DNA from: CCY15215 sp034932145
GTDB taxonomy: Bacteria > Cyanobacteriota > Cyanobacteriia > Cyanobacteriales > Spirulinaceae
Direction of reading: 5' to 3'
DNA: 10,273 nucleotides
Assembly (NCBI RefSeq): GCF_034932145.1
Contig: NZ_JAYGHV010000055.1
Location: 1-10,273 of the forward strand
Shown here in pieces: positions 5,773 through 10,273 of this stretch. Numbering within the stretch: the first letter of the stretch is position 1; every line of letters starts with the position of its first letter. The position numbers and the translations under genes were made by a program. Below the pieces are notes generated by a model, which worked only from the letters and a program-made list of their open reading frames with translations, was not told the origin of the DNA and made no database searches.

Positions 5773-6153
5773 ATGGCTAGACGAAAAAAACTCTTTCCTT
5801 GCGGTCACAAGGGATACGGACAAATTTGCCACCGATGCGCCCAAAAAGAGGAAGATCGCGAAAAAAAGAAACAGGAAAAACAACAGTGGGAAGAAACCTT
5901 TGCCCACGATCTTATCGATCTGACGGATCTACCGAAAAATGTTGTGGTTAAGGCCAGACAAATTATCAGTAGCATTCAAGAACAACAAGATTATCGCCAA
6001 TTTCGCGGCAAGAGATTGCGCCACGATCGCTCAATTGTCAGCGTTCCGGTAACTCGTAATTATCGCCTAATCTGTCGAGATAGCGGCAACTTACTCGTCC
6101 CAGAGGCCGTGATTTCCCATGAGGATTACAATGTTTGTAAACCTGGAAGTTGA
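5773..6153 (+). CDS. Zinc-ribbon protein with RelE/ParE-like C-terminal domain
   Basis: A 126-aa basic protein in two parts. Residues 10-22 hold Cys10-x-His12-x6-Cys19-x2-Cys22, a likely zinc-binding ribbon of the type seen in DUF7682 cyanobacterial proteins. A Lys/Glu-rich linker follows (25-38). Residues about 50-120 look like a RelE/ParE toxin-type fold: a helical part with DLPKNVVVKARQIISSI, then RGKRLRHDRSIVSVPV and TRNYRLICRD, which match the strand-turn-strand core of that superfamily, and PEAVISHEDYN. RelE relatives cut mRNA on the ribosome and ParE relatives poison gyrase, but activity here is unproven. No antitoxin gene is adjacent. It starts at ATG 5773 without a good ribosome site. 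The family call is from motif memory. Confidence 0.75.
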   Translation: MARRKKLFPCGHKGYGQICHRCAQKEEDREKKKQEKQQWEETFAHDLIDLTDLPKNVVVKARQIISSIQEQQDYRQFRGKRLRHDRSIVSVPVTRNYRLICRDSGNLLVPEAVISHEDYNVCKPGS

Positions 6154-6233
6154 ACAATTGTTAACGATCGTGTCAACGATCGGTTATTCGCGAACAAGGA
6201 GCAGTTACTTGTTGACTTTCCTCTTAACATATC

Positions 6234-7400
6234 ATGCAAATTTATCTTGATTACAGTGCGACAACACCTCAACGTCAGGAAGTTGCAGCGAAAATTCAAC
6301 AAGTCACCAGTACCCAATGGGGTAATGCTTCCAGTTTGCATTCTTGGGGAGAAAGGGCGGCCTTAGTGCTTGAGGAAGCGAGATTTCAAGTGTCCCGTTT
6401 AATTAATGCTTCAGACCCCGAGACCATCGCCTTTACTTCCGGGGGAACAGAAGCAAATAATTTAGCAATATTTGGCATAACTCGGCAATATTGTCAACCC
6501 CAACATTTAATTATTTCTAGTGTCGAACATTCCGCGATCGCCGAACCAGTAAAATTATTAGAAAATTGGGGTTGGCAAGTGACTCGTCTTGGGGTTAATC
6601 GCCAAGGAAGGGTCGATCCTAGGGAATTAAATGCTAGTTTGCAAGGCAATACTGTTCTTGTTTCCATCATTTACGGTCAAAGTGAAGTGGGGACGCTACA
6701 GCCCATTGAAGACCTCGCCGCTATTGCCCACGATCGCGGCGTATTGTTCCATACTGATGCAGTACAGGTGGCAGGACGTTTGCCTTTAGATGTCAAGGGT
6801 TTGGGGGTCGATCTCCTGTCCTTTTCCAGCCACAAACTCTACGGACCCCAAGGGATCGGGGCATTATATAGAGGTCGAGGAGTAGAATTAATGCCTTTGT
6901 TGCTAGGAGGAGGACAAGAAAGCGGTGTGCGATCGGGAACTCAAGCTATCTCTTTAATTGCAGGCTTTGGTATGGCAGCAGATTTAGCAAGAAAAGAATT
7001 GGTAGAAGAGAGAGCTAGATTAAGAGAGTTACGCGATCGCTTTTTTGAATTGTTGGCAGACTGTCCTTATTTAATTCCCACTGGCGATCGCTTACATCGT
7101 TTGCCTCATCATGTCAGTTTTTGTTTGACTCCTCCCCTCGCAGGAGAAGTTACCGGAAAGGCGATCGTGCGTCAGATGAACCTTGCGGGCATTGCGATCG
7201 GTGCCGGATCTGCCTGTCATAGCGGTAAACTCAGTCCCAGTCCCATTTTAAAGGCAATGGGCTACGATGATGCAATGGCATTAGCAGGAATTCGCTTCTC
7301 TTTGGGGAAAGAAACCACGCGAGAAGATATTGATTGGACGGCAATGGTATTAAAACAAATTCTAGAACGATTAATGGCTAAAATGGCAGTGTTGCGTTGA
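6234..7400 (+). CDS. Class I cysteine desulfurase (IscS/NifS type)
   Basis: PLP enzyme that removes sulfur from L-cysteine as a persulfide for Fe-S cluster and thio-cofactor assembly. The 388-aa length is typical. Visible sites are the N-terminal LDYSATTP (5-12), TSGGTEANN (68-76), His99 in SVEHSAIAEP over the PLP ring, Asp175 and Gln178 in HTDAVQVAG, PLP-Lys201 in SSHKLYGPQG, Arg233 in GVRSGTQ, and catalytic Cys328 in GSACHSG. The segment that normally reads NNE in this class is Gln149-Ser150-Glu151 (IIYGQSEVG), removing the Asn that contacts the PLP O3'. The short active-site-loop pattern is IscS/NifS-like rather than SufS-like. No iscR, iscU or suf gene is nearby. Start is ATG 6234; no close ribosome site is seen. 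The gap to the preceding gene is 80 bp. Confidence 0.95.
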   Translation: MQIYLDYSATTPQRQEVAAKIQQVTSTQWGNASSLHSWGERAALVLEEARFQVSRLINASDPETIAFTSGGTEANNLAIFGITRQYCQPQHLIISSVEHSAIAEPVKLLENWGWQVTRLGVNRQGRVDPRELNASLQGNTVLVSIIYGQSEVGTLQPIEDLAAIAHDRGVLFHTDAVQVAGRLPLDVKGLGVDLLSFSSHKLYGPQGIGALYRGRGVELMPLLLGGGQESGVRSGTQAISLIAGFGMAADLARKELVEERARLRELRDRFFELLADCPYLIPTGDRLHRLPHHVSFCLTPPLAGEVTGKAIVRQMNLAGIAIGAGSACHSGKLSPSPILKAMGYDDAMALAGIRFSLGKETTREDIDWTAMVLKQILERLMAKMAVLR

Positions 7401-7753
7401 CATACTCTCACCTCTCGATAACACAACTTTAACCTACGCGATCGCATCCTGCTAATTTTAATATGAAGAAACAAGCATCTTTTCTCAACAGTACAGCAAA
7501 AATCGAACAGCAATTTTCTCCACAGGCAAAGTTAGCGCTATACCTTTAATACTGACAATCATTAACTTCTCCTTCCTCTGCATCCAGAAGAATAATAGTT
7601 CTTGCGCGAACTTAGACTGGTCAGGTTTAAGCTGAGGTTTCCCTCAATATCCCGCTAGAGTCCGGAGGACTTAGCGGTGATTTCCTGAGTCAGAATGGGA
7701 GATTTTTCAGTTTGATTTTGTTGCAGCGCGATCGCCTCAGTGTTAAAATCGCC
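7401..7753. other. 353-bp convergent intergenic region with a candidate folded RNA
   Basis: It lies between the 3' ends of the plus-strand desulfurase and the minus-strand helical protein gene, so it should carry terminators for both. No stem with a following T-run is obvious on either strand. It holds two HIP1 sites (7438, 7728), a 28-codon ATG frame (7463-7549) with no ribosome site and no family resemblance, and the foldable segment at 7616-7691. Otherwise it looks non-coding. Confidence 0.6.
7616..7691. ncRNA. Candidate structured RNA or palindromic element (three-way junction)
   Basis: Complementary segments can form three helices. The closing helix pairs GAC (7616-7618) and TCAGG (7621-7625) with CCTGA (7684-7688) and GTC (7689-7691), with a 2-nt bulge. 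Helix 2 is TGAGG-TTTC-CCTCA (7633-7646). Helix 3 is CCGCTA, a bulged G, AGTCC, a GGA loop, GGACT and TAGCGG (7652-7677), 11 pairs in all. Helix 3 is strong by itself; the closing helix is weaker. The strand cannot be decided because the pairs are all Watson-Crick. It matches no riboswitch or RNA family that I recognise. A bidirectional terminator or small mobile palindrome is also possible. Confidence 0.35.
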
Positions 7754-8173
7754 TTATTGAAAGCGAACGGAAACTTTAGGAGGAATTCCTAATTGAATAT
7801 CGATCGCAATATCTTTCAAAATGGAAATATAGGCATCTTCCAAACGTTCATGACATTTTTTGGCCATGAGGATCGCCCTTAAAACAGTTGTTAATAATTT
7901 ATTGCTTTCATTTTCAGCAATAATTTTTTCAACAGCTTCATTGTTTAAATTATCAACCGACCCCACCAGAGAAGTTTGAATTTGTGGCAAAACACCCGCT
8001 TCGATGTGAAAACTACTGACACGCAAACCTAACTCTTCAACCATCGGCAAAATTCGTTTATAGTCATCAAGTAAATCATCAAGTTTACCCTGTGCAGCCG
8101 AGGAAAGGTCGGTTGCTTGTTCTTGAACTTGTTCTTTCAAGTCGTCTGCTTTATCTTTAAAGTTTTGAAACAC
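7754..8173 (-). CDS. Hypothetical helical protein, 139 aa
   Basis: I do not recognise this family. The product is predicted to be mostly helical. An amphipathic, charged N-terminal helix is seen at about 1-40 (FQNFKDKADDLKEQVQEQAT), then a hydrophobic central part (41-75), a Glu/Asn-rich helix (77-92), a helix with LLTTVLRAILMAKKCHERLEDA (93-114 region), and a short C-terminal strand-like tail IPPKVSVRFQ (130-139). There is no signal peptide or long membrane segment. The start is a GTG at 8173, backed by AAGGAG (8185-8190) 11 nt upstream; the nearby ATG at 8199 is out of frame. It lies 88 bp downstream of the histidine phosphatase gene on the same strand and may share its transcript. The N-terminal helix could bind a membrane surface (inference). 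Confidence 0.8.
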   Translation of the reverse strand: MFQNFKDKADDLKEQVQEQATDLSSAAQGKLDDLLDDYKRILPMVEELGLRVSSFHIEAGVLPQIQTSLVGSVDNLNNEAVEKIIAENESNKLLTTVLRAILMAKKCHERLEDAYISILKDIAIDIQLGIPPKVSVRFQ

Positions 8174-8261
8174 GATCTTGTTAGCTCCTTAGAAGTCATA
8201 GTACGGACAATTTTAAAGGCTCTGAAGTTATTTTTACAACTCCATCACCCCTCATCCTGTT

Positions 8262-9611
8262 TTACAATGCTCCGGCTGCAGTTCGATCTAAAATACCCGA
8301 CCCCAAATAAGTCGTTAAATTGACCGTTTGCAAAACAGGTAAACCCTCTGCACCTTGGGGATAATCAATAACACTGACTGCACAATTTCCCTGTTTGATA
8401 TTCCAGAAACTTTTGGGTTCTAACCCTAACAAATAACAGATAATAACTTTGTTAATGGCATCATGGGCAGAAACTAATACGACTTTGGGTTCATCAGGAT
8501 TAGAATGGGTTTGCACAATTTTATTCCATGCCGCGATCGCGCGATCCCAAACTTGTTGCAAATTTTCTCCTTCGGGCATTTGTACAGTTTCTGGAGCATC
8601 TTTCCACTGTTGCAATAATTCCCCAAATTCGGCCTCAATTTCAGATTCTAATTTTCCTTCCCAAAGGCCGTGACCAATTTCTTTAAATTGGTCTTCTAAG
8701 GCTAAAGGAACACTCTGATGATATTCAAGAATAATCTCTGCGGTTTCCTTGGGGCGCAATAAAGAGCTAGTAACAGCAAAATCAATATGAACGTCCTTGA
8801 GATATTGAGCTGCTTTTCGTGCTTGTTCTTTCCCCGTCTCATTGAGGGGGATATCCATCATACCTTGGAAGCGAGACATTCGGTTCCATTCGGTTTCTCC
8901 GTGACGAACCAATAATAAACGCACAGCAGGGGGTTTGGGGGGGCGAGGCGGAGGCAAAACACTTCCTGTATGGGAAACTTGATTGAGGGATTCTAACTGT
9001 ACGGGATCCTCTAAACCACCGCTAAAATTTAAAACATTAATACAGCAATTAGATTGTTGTATTGTGTGATAGCGTTCGGGAGGAATACCGATCGCGCTCA
9101 TAATCAAACAGCGATTAATGCCATTGTGAGCAACAATGAGAATTGTTTGTCCTTGATGTTTGGCGATCGCTTCTTGCCAAAATAATTGAGCCTGTTCGTA
9201 AAGAGAAAGGACGGGAAAATGCTCTTTTTCTCCTGCTGGTTCAGATACCAGCATTTTAAATTCATGGGGACGTTCTTTCCAACAGCGATAATCTGCGGGA
9301 AACTTTTCGACAACCTCTTGTTTACTTAGTTTTTCCCAAAGTGGGAGATCGACTTCCCTCAGTTCTTCTTTTGCTTCAGGAGTCAGAGAATTAGCCAAAT
9401 ATTGCTGAATAATAGAGGCAGTTTGAGTCGCTCGCTGCAAGGGACTGTGATAAAATGCGTCGAATGTTACGCCTTGCAATGCCATGCCAACTTTTTTAGC
9501 CTCAGTTTGTCCCTGTTCGGTGAGAACTGATTCATCGCAACGGCCTTGGATTTTTTGTTGAGCGTTATAGGAACTTTGTCCGTGACGCACGATAATAACA
9601 CGAGTAGTCAA
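8262..9611 (-). CDS. Tandem two-domain histidine phosphatase (phosphoglycerate mutase-like)
   Basis: A 449-aa protein made of two complete histidine-phosphatase domains. Domain 1 (about 1-205) has Arg9-His10-Gly11, Arg60, Glu86 in LREVDLPLWEK, and His162 in IVAHNG. A Pro-rich linker follows at about 219-229 (LPPPRPPKPP). Domain 2 (about 230-449) has Arg236-His237-Gly238 in LVRHGETEWN, Arg286, Glu311 in EIGHGLWEG, and His383 in VSAHDA. The first His of each domain is the phospho-acceptor, so both look catalytically complete. Members act on phosphoglycerate, phosphoserine, sugar phosphates or other substrates; the substrate is not readable here. The start is a TTG at 9611, with GGAGG (9620-9624) 8 nt upstream. 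This architecture is, to my knowledge, usual for a cyanobacterial subfamily. Confidence 0.93.
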   Translation of the reverse strand: MTTRVIIVRHGQSSYNAQQKIQGRCDESVLTEQGQTEAKKVGMALQGVTFDAFYHSPLQRATQTASIIQQYLANSLTPEAKEELREVDLPLWEKLSKQEVVEKFPADYRCWKERPHEFKMLVSEPAGEKEHFPVLSLYEQAQLFWQEAIAKHQGQTILIVAHNGINRCLIMSAIGIPPERYHTIQQSNCCINVLNFSGGLEDPVQLESLNQVSHTGSVLPPPRPPKPPAVRLLLVRHGETEWNRMSRFQGMMDIPLNETGKEQARKAAQYLKDVHIDFAVTSSLLRPKETAEIILEYHQSVPLALEDQFKEIGHGLWEGKLESEIEAEFGELLQQWKDAPETVQMPEGENLQQVWDRAIAAWNKIVQTHSNPDEPKVVLVSAHDAINKVIICYLLGLEPKSFWNIKQGNCAVSVIDYPQGAEGLPVLQTVNLTTYLGSGILDRTAAGAL

Positions 9612-9742
9612 ACTTCAATCCTCCAATTCTTGGGTTATTTGTCTACAAAGCAATGCGTAACAATCTGCAGTATCCTACATCATTTGAAACCGCGCAATCG
9701 TTCTCAGGATTAAGAAAAATCAGCAAAAAATCGGGAGAAGTT

Positions 9743-10060
9743 ATGACGGGAGAGGAACTCAGAGCATTATTACTGAAAAAGTGGGGACGTTCTTATGATG
9801 TACGCTTGCGACAAACTAAGGGAACAATTTACCTACAGGTGATGTGGAAATATTTGGAACAGCAGTCTTTTCCCCTCACTGAGATGGAGTATTTGCAGCA
9901 TTTACAGGGAGTCGCGACATATCTCGATGCTTGGGAGGGAGAGTCTCAGGTTCAAGATTACCTTGCTAAAACGACAGAACGTCCGCGTTTGGGTAAGGCT
10001 GTTAGTATTCCTCTGGATTTGGGGGAAAGGGCTTCAGAATGGATTGTTGGGGATGTTTAG
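9743..10060 (+). CDS. DUF3067 family protein
   Basis: A 105-aa soluble protein that I recognise as DUF3067, a small family of cyanobacteria and plastid-bearing plants with no role that I can state. Conserved blocks are MTGEELRALLLKKWGRSYDV (1-20), TIYLQVMWKYLEQQSFPLTE (28-47), and the C-terminal RPRLGKAVSIPLDLGERASE (80-99). The frame is open upstream to an ATG at 9653, which would add 30 unconserved-looking residues. The internal ATG at 9743 is chosen because GGAG (9734-9737) lies 5 nt before it and the known family begins at this Met. It diverges from the histidine phosphatase gene, so the 9612-9742 gap should hold promoters for both. The family name is from motif memory. Confidence 0.87.
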   Translation: MTGEELRALLLKKWGRSYDVRLRQTKGTIYLQVMWKYLEQQSFPLTEMEYLQHLQGVATYLDAWEGESQVQDYLAKTTERPRLGKAVSIPLDLGERASEWIVGDV

Positions 10061-10273
10061 TTTGAACTTCAGCAAGTCGGCGATCGCGCCAATGCAGATA
10101 TCGACTCAAACTCGGAAATTTCCCCGCATATTCCTTTAACCGCTTGTAAATAGGGTTTGCTGAAAAGAGATAAAAAGATTGCTGTGTAAGGCTTAGAGAA
10201 ACAAAAAAATAGAATTAAATGGGATAAAAAGGGGTAAAATAGAGAAAAACCCCGCATTTTTACGAACAGATGT
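10061..10273. other. AT-rich, purine-biased tail after the DUF3067 gene
   Basis: No supportable gene is seen in these 213 bp. It includes a HIP1 site (10080-10087), and the plus strand is strikingly purine-rich from about 10150 to 10249. A weak stem GGGG (10231-10234) / CCCC (10250-10253) with a 15-nt loop is followed by GCA and a T-run (10257-10261). It could be a poor rho-independent terminator on the plus strand. The open frame on the minus strand across this region is low in complexity and looks spurious. Confidence 0.45.

Noticed and set aside
6172..6216. Inverted pairs GTCAAC/GTTGAC and AACAAG/CTTGTT before the desulfurase gene as a terminator or operator
   Set aside because: The arms are short, overlap each other and are not followed by a T-run; chance is a sufficient explanation.
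7463..7549. 28-codon ATG frame in the convergent gap
   Set aside because: No ribosome site, no membrane segment and no resemblance to known small cyanobacterial subunits; a frame this short is expected by chance.
9653..9742. N-terminal extension of the DUF3067 protein from the ATG at 9653
   Set aside because: The internal ATG at 9743 has a good ribosome site and matches the family start; the added 30 residues look like leader DNA.
10069..10257. Minus-strand frame rich in Phe/Ser/Leu at the right edge
   Set aside because: It is read from a purine-biased, low-complexity stretch and has no family resemblance; probably spurious.

Overview
This window is cyanobacterial chromosome. I count 18 copies of the HIP1 octamer GCGATCGC in 10.3 kb, far above the chance expectation of less than one. 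The gene content agrees: a pilM-pilN-pilO block of the cyanobacterial type, two small proteins that I recognise as cyanobacterial/plastid-lineage families (DUF3531 and DUF3067), and short dispersed repeats of the kind common in filamentous cyanobacteria. The genus cannot be fixed from this sequence alone.

Layout. On the minus strand at the left edge lies a type IV pilus inner-membrane operon read from right to left: pilM (2785-1682), pilN (1680-850) and pilO (797 to beyond base 1). PilM is the cytoplasmic actin-like partner, and PilN and PilO are the bitopic alignment proteins. Divergent from it is a lipoprotein sugar-binding protein of an ABC importer (3033-4319), with no permease or ATPase gene beside it. 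A repeat-rich intergenic block follows (4361-4600): two 47-bp direct repeats, a perfect small hairpin and seven 11-bp tandem units that run almost into the next ATG. Then come four plus-strand genes: a DUF3531 protein, a Nudix hydrolase, a small protein with an N-terminal zinc-ribbon motif and a RelE/ParE-like C-terminal half, and a class I cysteine desulfurase (IscS/NifS type).

The 353-bp gap after the desulfurase holds a compact sequence that can fold as a three-way junction (7616-7691). The right part has two minus-strand genes, an unrecognised helical 139-aa protein and a protein of two complete histidine-phosphatase domains. The window ends with a divergent plus-strand DUF3067 gene and an AT-rich, purine-rich tail.

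How the genes work together. Only pilMNO forms a clear functional unit. DUF3531 and Nudix are probably co-transcribed (14-bp gap). The remaining genes look like ordinary cyanobacterial housekeeping or accessory genes. I see no defence island, CRISPR array, prophage or complete insertion sequence, and no convincing new multi-gene system. The best leads are the repeat mosaic fused to the DUF3531 start, the candidate structured RNA at 7616-7691, the orphan zinc-ribbon/RelE-like protein, and the cysteine desulfurase in which the usual Asn-Asn pair of the active site is Gln-Ser.
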